From assembly GCA_016191995.1 (NCBI GenBank), contig JACPVA010000026.1, positions 1 through 50,343 on the forward strand: a DNA stretch of 50,343 nucleotides, written 5' to 3'. Positions 33,150 to 41,503 of this stretch are shown here, one piece after another (the stretch's first letter is position 1; each line of letters begins with the position of its first letter). The notes beneath the pieces are model-generated. The model was not told the DNA's origin. It searched no databases and saw nothing but the letters and a program-made list of their open reading frames with translations. The translations under genes and the position numbers were made by a program. The stretch comes from Burkholderiales bacterium. Its GTDB lineage: Bacteria; Pseudomonadota; Gammaproteobacteria; Burkholderiales; Burkholderiaceae_C.

Positions 33150-34331
33150 TCACCCGCCCGGCAGCATCGCCCACACGGGCACGGCCTCGATGCCGTCGCC
33201 GAGCGCGAACCGGTGCTCGCCCGGGTAGACGATGTACAGCTCGTCCAGCCGCAGATCGTCGATCGCGATGCGCATCGACTTCGTCACCGCCGGCGCATCG
33301 CTGCGCTTGAACTCCACGCCGACCCGCCGCTCGCCCTGGAACATCAGCAGATCCAGCTCCGCCCCCTGGTGCGTCGCCCAGAAGTAGGCCTCTGCGGGCT
33401 TGGCCAGGCGCAGCACTTGCTCGAGCGCGAACCCCTCCCAGCTGGCGCCGCAGCGCGGGTGCGCGAGCAGCTCGGGCAGCGAGGCCACGTCCAGCAGCGC
33501 GTGCAGCAGGCCGCTGTCGCGGAAGTAGACCTTCGGCGACTTGACCTGCCGCTTGCCCAGGTTGGCGTGCCATGGCTGCAGCTGCCTGACCATCAGCGTG
33601 TGCGTCAGTGCGTCGAGGTAGCGGCGCACCGTGGGCTCCGACACGCCCAGCGACCGCGCCGGATCGGCGGCCGACCAGATGTTGCCGTGCACATGCGCCA
33701 GCATGCGCCAGAAGCGCATCATCGCGGGGGGCGCGATGCCGATGCCGAGCTGCGGCAGGTCGACCTCGACGTGGCTGGCGAGGGCTTGCCGCCGCCAGGC
33801 CAGGCTGTCCGAGTCGTCCGCGGCCAGGTACGCGGGCGGGAAGCCGCCGCGCAGCCACAGCGCGTCGGCGCGACGGCCGTCCCACGGACGCCCCGGGGGG
33901 CAGATCTCGGCCAGGTCGAAGCCCGTCACCTCGATCACCTCGATGCGGCCCAGCAGCGACTCGCCCGCCTGGCGCAGCAGCGCAGGTGACGCACTGCCCA
34001 GCAGGAGGTACTGCCCCGCCCGGTCGCTTCGGTCGATCAGCGTGCGCAGCGCCGGGAACAGCCCCGGGCGGCGCTGGACCTCGTCGATCGCCACCAGGCC
34101 CTGCAGCCGCGACAGCGTCGTCACGGGTTCGTCGAGCCGCGCCAGGTCGAGCGGGTTCTCCAGGTCGAAGTAGTGCGGCGAATCGGCTGCCACGAATCGC
34201 CGCGCCAGCGTCGTCTTGCCCGATTGCCGCGGACCCACCAGGACCACCGCGCGCGATCGGGCCAGCGCCCGGGCGACGGCGGATTCGAGCGCGGGACGCC
34301 GCAGCATGCCGCAGTGTCGCGCATATTCCAT
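33150..34331 (-). CDS. AAA ATPase with DUF4143 C-terminal domain
   Basis: About 393 residues from ATG 34331. AVVLVGPRQSGKTTLARRF is the Walker A, VAIDEVQRRPGLFPALRTLI the Walker B, and YLLLGSASPALLRQAGESLLGR follows as in AAA_14. The C-terminal DUF4143 half has YFRDSGLLHALL and FWATHQGAELDLL with GVEFKRSDAPAV, a nuclease-like patch. Common in accessory regions; function unknown. Start chosen at the first family-like residues. Confidence 0.9.
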   Translation of the reverse strand: MEYARHCGMLRRPALESAVARALARSRAVVLVGPRQSGKTTLARRFVAADSPHYFDLENPLDLARLDEPVTTLSRLQGLVAIDEVQRRPGLFPALRTLIDRSDRAGQYLLLGSASPALLRQAGESLLGRIEVIEVTGFDLAEICPPGRPWDGRRADALWLRGGFPPAYLAADDSDSLAWRRQALASHVEVDLPQLGIGIAPPAMMRFWRMLAHVHGNIWSAADPARSLGVSEPTVRRYLDALTHTLMVRQLQPWHANLGKRQVKSPKVYFRDSGLLHALLDVASLPELLAHPRCGASWEGFALEQVLRLAKPAEAYFWATHQGAELDLLMFQGERRVGVEFKRSDAPAVTKSMRIAIDDLRLDELYIVYPGEHRFALGDGIEAVPVWAMLPGG

Positions 34332-34347
34332 GAAAAAGGAACATGGC

Positions 34348-34359
34348 CTATTCGAATAG
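34348..34359. promoter_or_regulatory. Perfect palindrome upstream of the ATPase gene
   Basis: CTATTCGAATAG is a 12-bp perfect inverted repeat 17 bp before the ATPase start in an otherwise GC-rich setting. Possible operator or -10 region; speculative. Confidence 0.35.
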
Positions 34360-34389
34360 CGTGCAAGCTCCGTCCGGAGCGCCTTGGTC

Positions 34390-34662
34390 AGCTCGGGGGG
34401 GCGGGCCCGGGTGCACCAGGCCGAGCTGGCCACCGTCGCCGTTGATCAGCAGGTCGGCGCGGGCCGCCAGCGCAGCGTGGGCGAACTTGTCGTCGTCACG
34501 GTCGCGGCTGAACCGGGCGCCGTCATCGGGGGAGGTCACCCACTGCGCGGCAGCCGCCAGGTCGTGCAGCGGCAGCCGGCGCGGGTCGGGCGAAACGTCG
34601 CGATCGAACTTCGGCCGCCACAGCCGCTGCTCGAGCTCGGCAAAGGTCGCCTCGTTGAAGTG
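34390..34662 (-). pseudogene. PIN-domain toxin C-terminal remnant
   Basis: The frame reads ATFAELEQRLWRPKFDRDVS then AAAAQWVTSPDD and FSRDRDDDKFAHAALAARAD, the COG1569-type PIN family. The N-terminus with the first Asp is lost; the frame joins directly to an antitoxin end. Confidence 0.75.
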
Positions 34663-34842
34663 GCGTCGAGCGTGTGGGCGAGCCGGTCGGCGTAGAAGGC
34701 CCGCATGGCTTCGTAGTCCTGGGCCGAGACCATGACACTGACGACACGGTCGTGGCGCAGCACGCGCACAGGCTCGCGCTGCGCCTGGTCGATGAACTCA
34801 CCGAAGCGTGTCTTGGCCTGGTTGGCGGTGTGAGGTCTTCAC
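34660..34842 (-). pseudogene. Phd/YefM-type antitoxin, frameshifted and fused into PIN remnant
   Basis: TANQAKTRFGEFIDQAQREP followed by VRVLRHDRVVSVMVSAQDYE and AMRAFYADRLAHTLDAT is a Phd antitoxin. A GTG-AAG-ACC start at 34842 is one frame off the rest. After about residue 55 the reading frame runs out of phase into the PIN gene. Both partners of this module are therefore broken. Confidence 0.75.
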
Positions 34843-34860
34843 GAATAGGCGCGGGCAGAG

Positions 34861-34890
34861 CACTTGCGATTCGGGATCTGACCCTGGGCC
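34861..34890. repeat. Hairpin repeat, half copy
   Basis: CACTTGCGATTCGGGATCTG followed by ACCCTGGG is the right arm of the family. Confidence 0.6.
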
Positions 34891-35050
34891 CGCGTGACGC
34901 CGCCCCGTGTCGAGACCCCCGATGGGCCCGATGCGCCCGGGCGATGGGTATATTGCGGTGCTGAGCGTTGCGCGCTGCGCCGGTGGCCCGGGACGGGCGA
35001 GGGCCACGGCACGGTGGCGATCGGTTTCGTGTGCCCGACCGGAGTCCGCG

Positions 35051-35482
35051 ATGCGTATGCTGAACCGCACTGGCGCCGAGGCCCTGCTGGCAGGGCAAGG
35101 CGTGCCCGGCCCCGAGATCGCGCGGGTGATGACGGGCTTCGACGTCGGCAAGCCGCTGTACGAGCACCCCTTCTGGCCGCGGGACGTCCTGTACCAGCTG
35201 GTGCGGCGGCCCACGGCGAACTATCCATCGCCAGCGACGGGCAATTGGTTCGGGCTGGCCGGGATGACGAGCGCGGGGGTGGCGATCAACGACGGCCTCG
35301 GCGGGCGGGGCCTGGTGGCGTTCGCGGTGGCGGCGCCGTTCACGGCGCTCGAAGGGACGGCGGCGCGGTTCGCGCTGGACCGCGGCAAGGGGATCGGCGG
35401 CGCGGGTGGCGCGACGCAGGTCTACATACCGCGCGCGCTACTGGGCCACCTGCGCGCGATGGGCCCGGCCGAGCGCTGGTAG
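35051..35482 (+). CDS. Hypothetical protein, possibly an orphan polymorphic-toxin C-terminal domain
   Basis: 143 residues from ATG 35051. No signal peptide. Features seen: LYEHPFWPRDVLYQLVRRPT, TGNWFGLAGMTSAGVAI, FAVAAPFTALEGTAARFAL and a final GIGGAGGATQVYIPRALL. The NWF...GGAGGATQ pattern recalls C-terminal toxin domains of large secreted proteins, but I cannot name the family with certainty. No long carrier protein and no obvious immunity gene adjoin it. Confidence 0.5.
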   Translation: MRMLNRTGAEALLAGQGVPGPEIARVMTGFDVGKPLYEHPFWPRDVLYQLVRRPTANYPSPATGNWFGLAGMTSAGVAINDGLGGRGLVAFAVAAPFTALEGTAARFALDRGKGIGGAGGATQVYIPRALLGHLRAMGPAERW

Positions 35483-35544
35483 GCGTTCTCGCGGCTCTGG
35501 TCCCGCGCCTGGGGGTCCTGAGTCGCAAGGGCTTGTGCACGCCG

Positions 35545-35592
35545 GGGGTCAGTCCCCACCTTTCACGATGCGGAACGCGGGGCCTGACCCCG
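35545..35592. repeat. Hairpin repeat, variant B copy 1
   Basis: GGGGTCAG...CTGACCCC ends enclose CACGATGCGGAACGCGGG, shared with the copy at 36621. Lies 27 bp after the stop of PEP-CTERM gene 3 on the other strand. Confidence 0.82.
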
Positions 35593-35618
35593 GTATTCGA
35601 GCCTCTTGACCCCGAGCC

Positions 35619-36521
35619 TCAGCGCGGACCCCTGCGCCGGGCCAGTTGCCCGACCACGCCCAGGCCGGCCAGCAGCAGCGCCCAGCTCGACGGCTCCGGG
35701 ATCGGTGTGAGCGAGCCGATGAAATGGCCGTCGTCGGCGAGCCCGTTGCCCGCCGTGAAACCGATGTGGACGCCGCGGCCGAGGTAGTTTTCGTCCTCGT
35801 CGTACAGGTCGATCGCCACCGCGCCCCAGGCGGCGTCGTCCAACTCCACCGTGTAGGTCTGCCCGGTATGGGGTTGATGGATCGCGAACGTGAGGTCGCC
35901 GGCCTCGTCGTCGAACCCCGAAGGCGTGTAGTTGACCTGGGCCTGCCACTGGGAGTACTCCGGCGGCTGGATATCCCCCAGCCCGGTCTCGGTGTACACG
36001 ATCGGCGAGGCGTCACCGTCGCCCAGGATCTGCACGCTCACGGCCTCGGGCTCGTCCTCGAAATTGAAAGTGTCGACGGCGAAGGCATAGCCGTTCATCC
36101 CGGAGCCACCGTAGCCCAGGTCGGAGCCGCCTGTGCCTGGCGCGGGGTCCGAGCCGGTCATGAAGAAGGTCAGGCCATCGCCTTGCAGGACGCTGCCGTG
36201 GGCGACGAAGAACCGGAACCGGATCTCGAACGCTGCATTGAAGTCCAGCAGCAGCGGCGCCGGCGCATAGGCGCTACCTGCCTGGCCGCCGCTGCCCGGG
36301 GCCGTCAGCATCAGCAGGCTGTCGGTGCCCAGGCCGGGAAGGAAGGTGTTGCTGGCCGCAGCGCTGCCCATGAGGTTCCAGGCCGTGAAGTCGACGTTCA
36401 GCGTGAGGTCGGCCCCGTTGGCGGCGGCCTGGCCGGGCGCGCCGGCCACGGCCAGGGCGGCCAGGGACGCCAGCAGGGCGTGGGCCAGCCGGCGGTGAGC
36501 GGCGGAGTGGAGTCCGTTCAT
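35619..36521 (-). CDS. PEP-CTERM protein 3 with L-type lectin-like domain
   Basis: 300 residues, AGGAG 6 nt before the ATG. A signal peptide ends near GQAAA. The body has legume-lectin landmarks: GDGLTFFMTGSDP, GSDLGYGGSGMNGYAFAVDTF and HIGFTAGNG. The sorting signal is IPEPSSWALLLAGLGVVGQL followed by ARRRGPR. Likely a carbohydrate-binding surface protein, possibly for the EPS itself (inference). Confidence 0.9.
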   Translation of the reverse strand: MNGLHSAAHRRLAHALLASLAALAVAGAPGQAAANGADLTLNVDFTAWNLMGSAAASNTFLPGLGTDSLLMLTAPGSGGQAGSAYAPAPLLLDFNAAFEIRFRFFVAHGSVLQGDGLTFFMTGSDPAPGTGGSDLGYGGSGMNGYAFAVDTFNFEDEPEAVSVQILGDGDASPIVYTETGLGDIQPPEYSQWQAQVNYTPSGFDDEAGDLTFAIHQPHTGQTYTVELDDAAWGAVAIDLYDEDENYLGRGVHIGFTAGNGLADDGHFIGSLTPIPEPSSWALLLAGLGVVGQLARRRGPR

Positions 36522-36620
36522 CTGTGTCTCCTGTGCGTGGGCGGAAGGTATGCTCGGATCGTCCGGCCGCGGCGCTAGTCAAACGCTAGCGCGCGGCTGC
36601 GTGGCACCCCCCGCCTGAGG

Positions 36621-36668
36621 GGGGGTCAGGTCCCACATCCCACGATGCGGAACGCGGGACCTGACCCC
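36621..36668. repeat. Hairpin repeat, variant B copy 2
   Basis: GGGGTCAGGTCCC pairs exactly with GGGACCTGACCCC around an internal CACGATGCGG-type loop. It truncates the matrixin-like gene at 36676. Confidence 0.88.
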
Positions 36669-36675
36669 GGTTTTC

Positions 36676-36990
36676 GCGAACTGGATGTCGGCCACCGCGG
36701 ACCAGCTCTCGAACGCGCCTTGCAGCGCGGCCAGCGCGGTGCCGGCACCGTAGGCCGTGTCGATCGCGTCGAAGAGCAGTTCCAGTTGCGAGCTGCCGTG
36801 GATGTAGCCAGGCGAGCCCGTCGCCAGGCCCGTGCCGTCGGCGATCAGGCTCCAGGTCACGGTCCCGCCCGGCGTGCCGATCGTGTTGTCGCCCCACGTC
36901 GACGTCTGGTCGACACCGTAGGGGAAGATGTTCAGGCCAGCGCCTGACCGCTCAACATGAGCGCGGCGGCGCACGGGATGCCGATTCGCA
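36676..36990 (-). pseudogene. N-terminal fragment of a matrixin-like secreted protein
   Basis: After a signal-like stretch (CAAALMLSGQALA) in one frame, a one-base loss shifts to NIFPYGVDQTSTWGDNTIGT, then GTVTWSLIADGTGLATGSPG and AALQGAFESWSAVADIQFA. This is the start of PEP-CTERM-linked matrixin proteases. The zinc site and sorting signal lie beyond the break, where the hairpin repeat replaces them. Confidence 0.72.
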
Positions 36991-37102
36991 GGATCCGATT
37001 TATCGAAGCCTCTATGTCGAGTCGTGCGTCAAGTGCGGCGCCCTCGCGTCGGACGCCACCGCGCGGCGATGCGGAGCGCGTGCGATCGCGCCGACGCCTG
37101 CG

Positions 37103-37668
37103 TCAGGCCCTGCGGCGCATCGCGATCCAGCCCCCCAGTCCGAGGCCGGCGAGCAGCATCGCCCAGGACGCCGACTCCCGGATCGCGGCGATGGTGTTCA
37201 CGTTGTCGGCGGCCCCAGGGCAGACCCAAGGCAAATGCCGCCAGGAGGACGCTTGGCGCCGCCGGCCCTATGCCGAGGAAGCTGGCCGGGCTGAAGACAC
37301 CCAGGGACGCATCGAGGTCGTCGACGGGTGGGGGTGCAGGCGGCCCCGGCGGGATGGCCGGCAGCGGGCCCGGGACGTCCTGATTCGTCACGAGGGTGTT
37401 GCCGCCGGCGATCAGCGGCCCGGCGTCGATGTCCCCCGCCGCTTGCCCGGCCGCGACCTCGGTGGAGACGTCCGGCGGAAGCGCCCCGCCCGCAATGCCT
37501 ACCGTGAGGCGATCCACGGAGAAATGGACCGGAAGGTCGCGTGGCAAGCTGTAGGAGATGGCCTCGATGTCGTCGCCGGGGAGCAGCCCCAGCGCCCCGA
37601 AGGGGATCGCGACGACGGGTGGCCCGCCGATGGGGGCCGTGCTGGGCGCCTTCGGCAGGCGATGACCC
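37103..37668 (-). pseudogene. PEP-CTERM protein, N-truncated and frameshifted
   Basis: The body frame PVVAIPFGALGLLPGDDIEA then SYSLPRDLPVHFSVDRLTVG, GPPAPPPVDDLD and PASFLGIGPAAPSVLLA is followed by a frameshift. The other frame continues NVNTIAAIRESASWAMLLAG then LGLGGWIAMRRRA-stop, a PEP-CTERM in which the P-E-P core has become R-E-S. The 5' end is cut at the mazF remnant. Confidence 0.75.
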
Positions 37669-37935
37669 GCCTTGGTGATTCAGGCCAATCAGTTCATCGA
37701 GCGCTCGAGCTCAACGGCCCTGCCCATCGCCAGCGCGCTGGTCGCCGCGCCTTTGCTCCGCGTCTCGATGCAGCCGAGTGCAGAAGACGGCCTGCGCAAA
37801 CCTTCTCAGGTGATGATGGTCAAGGCCGTGACGCTGAAGCGCAACGAGCTCTGGCCGGCGTTCGGACGCATCGAGGCGGCAACGCCGGCGGCGGCCGAAC
37901 GTTGCCTGGCCGTATTGCTGGGGATCGCGACGTGA
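37668..37935 (+). pseudogene. 5'-truncated mazF copy
   Basis: LVIQANQFIERSSSTALPIA then PLLRVSMQPSAEDGLRKPSQ and FGRIEAATPAAAERCLAVLL align with residues ~20-107 of the intact mazF at 39330. The first ~19 residues, with the start and RNA-binding loop, are absent, and no mazE precedes it. Confidence 0.85.
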
Positions 37936-38000
37936 ATGCGCGGCCTCGGGCTGCGCGCGCCCGGCGGCCCGGTTCGATGAGGGTTCGATAAACGCCTGCT

Positions 38001-38744
38001 TCAGAGCGTGCGTCGTCCGCGCACCGCAGCGGCGACGCCGAGCAGGCCCAGCGCCATCAGCGTGTAGCTGCCGGGCTCCGGTACGGCGACGACCTCGCGC
38101 ATGAAGGCAACGCTGTCGTCCATCCCGTTCACGCTCGCGATGTCGTGCGAGGCGGTCAGGCTGTTGCCGTCCGCGTCGACGCCGACGAAGTTCAACGTCA
38201 CCCCGGTCCCGTTCCACTTGTACGTGCCCGGCGGCGCCGACCCTCCAGTCGGGGAGAAGAAGCCGAAGGTGTATTCGTAGCTATGCCCGGACAGCAGCGT
38301 GAAGCTTTCGTGGAAGTTGATCGACGGATATCCTGGGGCGCTCGATGTGTGGAAGCCAAAGTCGTACGGTGGCCCGCCGGTGCAGGACGAGGTAAAAGTA
38401 CCTGCGCACATAAACCAGGTGTTGAGGTAGGCGCCGGTGATTTCCACGAATGCGGCGGTCACCCACTCCGAGGCTTCGTCGTCCCAGTAGCCGCCTTCGG
38501 TCGGCAGATCCTCGGCCGCGAAGCCCGCGAGGGGGTTGCTCGAGAAGACGAGGTCGCTGTCCATCGTCAGCTCGAGCCGCACCTCGATCGTCTCGTTGGC
38601 CAGCACGGTACCGGTTCGCTGCACGAAGCTGAGCGTGCCGGTCGGCAGCGCCGCCAGCGCGGGCGCCGCCGCCAGCGTGCAGCCCAGGGACAGACATGCA
38701 GCGGCGGCGATGCGCCCCGCGGCGAACAAGCGTTGGTGATTCAC
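38001..38744 (-). CDS. PEP-CTERM sorting domain protein 4
   Basis: 247 residues from GTG 38744 with GGAGG upstream. A signal peptide (LFAAGRIAAAACLSLGCTLA) ends near ALA-ALP. The body has a Cys pair (MCAGTFTSSCTGG). The sorting signal is VPEPGSYTLMALGLLGVAAA followed by VRGRRTL. It lies between the two mazF copies. Confidence 0.88.
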   Translation of the reverse strand: MNHQRLFAAGRIAAAACLSLGCTLAAAPALAALPTGTLSFVQRTGTVLANETIEVRLELTMDSDLVFSSNPLAGFAAEDLPTEGGYWDDEASEWVTAAFVEITGAYLNTWFMCAGTFTSSCTGGPPYDFGFHTSSAPGYPSINFHESFTLLSGHSYEYTFGFFSPTGGSAPPGTYKWNGTGVTLNFVGVDADGNSLTASHDIASVNGMDDSVAFMREVVAVPEPGSYTLMALGLLGVAAAVRGRRTL

Positions 38745-39105
38745 TCCTGCCTCCCGATCGTTCGTTTCCGACCGTGCGAATGCTGAGGGTTGGGCGGCTG
38801 CCCGGTCAATATGTGGCCCCCCCTCGGTCAGGGGAGGCAGTGGGCATATGGCCGCGGTCGGCGGACCGCCGGGCGCCCTCGCTCTTGCGCTGCCGAAGGC
38901 CTCACCCTGCCGCCGATGCGACGCGGCGCCGTCGGGCGGCGATGCCCAGGCGCCGGGGGGTCTCGGCCCGAGTTGCAGGAGTCTCGGGCCCTGGGTCTTC
39001 GAACTCAGACCACCAAGGCTCGACCCCCGGCGCTCGAGCGGCCGATCTTGTTGCATGTAACGCGATTCTCGCGCATGCTGTTGCGTGCAACAGGACTGGC
39101 TTGAC
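38745..39105. other. Intergenic region with a duplicated PEP-CTERM gene tail and mazEF promoter
   Basis: 38848-38949 is a copy of 39727-39828. The rest up to 39105 carries the two palindromes in front of mazE. No gene of its own is seen. Confidence 0.75.
39050..39091. promoter_or_regulatory. Paired palindromic operator of mazEF
   Basis: GTTGCATGTAAC (39050-39061, one mismatch from perfect) and GTTGCGTGCAAC (39080-39091, perfect) are the same palindrome 30 bp apart centre to centre, about three helical turns. The second ends 14 bp before the mazE start. This is typical of an antitoxin autorepressor site. Confidence 0.7.
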
Positions 39106-39330
39106 ATGGGAACCACATCCGTCAATGCGCGAGTCCGCAAGCACCGTGAGGCGCTCCGCATCGCGGGGCTGCGTCCGGTGCAGATCTGGGTGCCGGACAC
39201 GCGTCGCCGCGGCTTCGAGCAGGAGTGCCGACGCCAGTGTCTCTTGGCGAGTCAGGCGAACAGCGGCGACGCGTCCCTGCAGCGATTCATGGACCAAGCC
39301 TTGCTGGACGTGGACGGTTGGACGGAGTGA
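39106..39330 (+). CDS. MazE-type antitoxin (DUF3018)
   Basis: 74 residues from ATG 39106. TTSVNARVRKHREALRIAGL then RPVQIWVPDTRRRGFEQECR is the DUF3018 family, antitoxins of MazF toxins. The C-terminus RFMDQALLDVDGW contacts the toxin. The stop overlaps the mazF ATG (TGATG). Different family from the mazE at 27646. Confidence 0.88.
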   Translation: MGTTSVNARVRKHREALRIAGLRPVQIWVPDTRRRGFEQECRRQCLLASQANSGDASLQRFMDQALLDVDGWTE

Positions 39331-39653
39331 TGCGTGGCGACCTCGTCACCATCGCCATGCAGGGCGCCTTCGACAAGCCACGGTCCGCCTTGGTGATTCA
39401 GGCCAATCAGTTCAGCGAGCACTCGAGCACAACGATCCTGCCCATTTCCAGCACGCTTGTTGCCGCGCCCTTGCTCCGCGTCTCGATGCAGCCGAGTGCA
39501 GAAAACGGTCTGCGCAGGCCTTCTCAGGTGATGGTGGACAAGGCCATGACCGTGAAGCGCGACAAGCTGGGGCCGGCGTTCGGACGCATCGAGGCGGACA
39601 CGCTGGTGCAGGTCGAACGTTGCCTGGCCGTATTCCTGGGGATCGCGAAATGA
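39330..39653 (+). CDS. MazF/PemK-type endoribonuclease toxin
   Basis: 107 residues from ATG 39330. MRGDLVTIAMQGAFDKPRSALVIQ is the MazF start with the conserved Arg-Ser, followed by TTILPISSTLVAAPLLRVSM. SQVMVDKAMTVKRDKLGPAF has the Asp-Lys site. A 5'-truncated copy lies at 37668-37935. Confidence 0.9.
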   Translation: MRGDLVTIAMQGAFDKPRSALVIQANQFSEHSSTTILPISSTLVAAPLLRVSMQPSAENGLRRPSQVMVDKAMTVKRDKLGPAFGRIEADTLVQVERCLAVFLGIAK

Positions 39654-39672
39654 ATGCCTGGCGTCGGCGAAG

Positions 39673-39719
39673 GGGGTCAGGTCACGCGTTCCGTACCGCG
39701 GAACGCGTGACCTGACCCC
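39673..39719. repeat. Perfect hairpin repeat with 21-bp arms
   Basis: GGGGTCAGGTCACGCGTTCC continues to an exact inverted repeat ending CGCGTGACCTGACCCC, arms of 21 bp with a 5-bp centre (TACCG). It lies 20 bp after the mazF stop and 62 bp after the end of minus-strand PEP-CTERM gene 5, so it could act as a bidirectional terminator. Confidence 0.92.
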
Positions 39720-39780
39720 GATCGAGATGGCCGCGGTCGGCGGACGACCGGTCGCCCTCGCTCTTGCGCTGCCGAAGGCC

Positions 39781-40962
39781 TCACCCTGCCGCCGCTGCGA
39801 CGCGCCGCCGTCGGGCGGCGATGCCCAGCACGGCGAGGCCCGACAGCAGCATCGCCCAGGACTGCGGCTCGGGCACGGGCGCGATGGAGAAGGTGATCTC
39901 GTAGCCGCGCCCGAGGGGGTCGAAGATCCGTGTCGAGAAACTGCCGAACATGTCGGCCTTGGCGCTGCCGAAACCCTCGACGCTGGCCGCGACGTTCAGT
40001 TCGGCCTCGATCGTCAGCGTCTCGCCGACGGTCGCGTCGAATTCGATGAAGCTGAGGTCGAGCGGGGATCCGCCGGTGTCGACGAGGGTCACGTCGCTGA
40101 AGTACACGCCCTCGTCGTCGGTCAATACGCGCAACTCGTTGTAGATGGCGCCCTGCCTGATCAGGGTTCCGCCGCCGAAGAGCGTCGAGTTGTTGCGCGC
40201 GTCCCAGGCCCGGTCCCTGGTGATCTGGCCGGTCGGATCGCCCGGCTCGCCGGGCGTCCGCGATTGGGCATCCAGCGCGGTACGCAGGTCGACCGAGGCC
40301 GCATACGCACCGTGGGGGCAGTCGAAGGGCCCGCACATCCCGGTCGGGCCGCGCAGGATGATGGCGTGGAACTCCTGCACCGCCGCCGCGGCGGTCGAGT
40401 TCGGATAGGCGAGGCCACCGACCGACAGGCTGCCTTCGGTGTCGAATTCCCAGCGCAGGTCGGTGGCTGCATCCCCGGCGATGGCCCCGCTCTCGCCCGG
40501 GCCGATGAGGACGCTGAATTCGACCTTCGCGCTCGAATAGGCGACAGCCGTCGACCCCGCGTCGCCGGTAATGACCCAGGCGAAGCCGCCGAGGTTCTTG
40601 TAGCCTCCCAGGTCGTTGGCGCCGGCATCGGCATAGCCGCTGGCATTTGCGAACGAGTGATGCCCGACCGGATCGGGGCCCACGGCCGGACCGCGGATAC
40701 GCGCCTGGTTGACGCGGTCGACGTCCTGGTACAGATAGTCGAAATAGGTCCAGATATCGTCCGTGCCGTCGCCGACGGGGGTCCGATCCTCGGTCACGGA
40801 GATCAGGTCGGCAGCCGTCGGATCGAAGTAACCGAAGGCGACATCGGAGCCCGGGGCTCGGCGCGAGTATTCGAGCACTTCGAGTTCGGCGAATGCGTGC
40901 ACCGCACCCGGCAACAGCAGCGATGCGGCCGCCGCGGCGGCGAGCTTGCGGAGAGTCTTCAT
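39781..40962 (-). CDS. PEP-CTERM sorting domain protein 5
   Basis: 393 residues, AAGGAG about 9 nt before the ATG. A signal peptide (MKTLRKLAAAAAASLLLPGA) ends near VHA-FAE. The body is long and beta-rich with one Cys pair (MCGPFDCPHG). The sorting signal is VPEPQSWAMLLSGLAVLGIA followed by ARRRRVAAAAG. The largest PEP-CTERM protein here; no named domain seen. Confidence 0.9.
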   Translation of the reverse strand: MKTLRKLAAAAAASLLLPGAVHAFAELEVLEYSRRAPGSDVAFGYFDPTAADLISVTEDRTPVGDGTDDIWTYFDYLYQDVDRVNQARIRGPAVGPDPVGHHSFANASGYADAGANDLGGYKNLGGFAWVITGDAGSTAVAYSSAKVEFSVLIGPGESGAIAGDAATDLRWEFDTEGSLSVGGLAYPNSTAAAAVQEFHAIILRGPTGMCGPFDCPHGAYAASVDLRTALDAQSRTPGEPGDPTGQITRDRAWDARNNSTLFGGGTLIRQGAIYNELRVLTDDEGVYFSDVTLVDTGGSPLDLSFIEFDATVGETLTIEAELNVAASVEGFGSAKADMFGSFSTRIFDPLGRGYEITFSIAPVPEPQSWAMLLSGLAVLGIAARRRRVAAAAG

Positions 40963-41503
40963 GGCATCGACTCCTTAGGATCGTGCGCGGCGTCATGCCG
41001 GGCGGACTTGACGGCTGGCGCGGCCCGGCGCGTGCCCGCCGTGGCAGGGACCGAGGGCGTCGAGCGCGCATCGTTACGCGCTGGCAGGGCGGCCGCCGGC
41101 CAGGCCATCGCAGGCAGCACGGTGCCATGTCGCGACCTGCCCATGGCGCGCCGCGCTGCCGCCCGTCGATGTCTCGCCTCGCCGAATGCGCTGTGCATTC
41201 CGGACCCCCGTCACGGGTCTCCCGATGGCCGGGGCAGCGGGCGTCTACCAGCGAGCCGTGCCTGCGATGAAAGGGACGACCGCCAACGGGGCGCTAACAA
41301 CCCCAATTGGATGTTCGCGCAGCGCGGCCCCGGGGTCAAGCACTTCGATGCAGCACTTCGATGACAGGCACTTCGATGCAGCGCTTCGATGACAGGCACT
41401 TCGATGCAGCGCTTCGATGCACCTGGATGCGCTTGCGCGCCGCCGGGCCCGGGCGGACACTGCACCATCTCGGCGGCGTGCGCCGGGCGCCTGCGGAGGC
41501 GGC
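40963..41503. other. Intergenic region between PEP-CTERM genes 5 and 6
   Basis: No recognisable gene on either strand. It acts as the divergent upstream region of both genes and ends in the 28-bp tandem repeat at 41341-41426. Confidence 0.5.
41341..41426. repeat. Three tandem copies of a 28-bp unit
   Basis: The units start at 41341, 41369 and 41397. Each reads CACTTCGATGCAG followed by [CA/CG]CTTCGATG and an end of ACAGG or CACCTGG. TTCGATG recurs twice per unit, so the fine period is about 14 bp. They lie about 80 bp upstream of PEP-CTERM gene 6. Confidence 0.9.

Larger units (their letters stand above)
38848..39828. repeat. 102-bp direct repeat of a PEP-CTERM gene 3' tail flanking mazEF
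   Basis: 38848-38949 and 39727-39828 align over 102 bp with about five mismatches. The right copy is the real end of PEP-CTERM gene 5 plus its downstream flank; the left copy encodes only the last codons. Between them lie mazE, mazF and a perfect hairpin repeat. Confidence 0.88.

Noticed and set aside
40959-41198. A 79-residue minus-strand frame upstream of PEP-CTERM gene 5
   Set aside because: No ribosome site and Ala/Arg-rich content; treated as noncoding.
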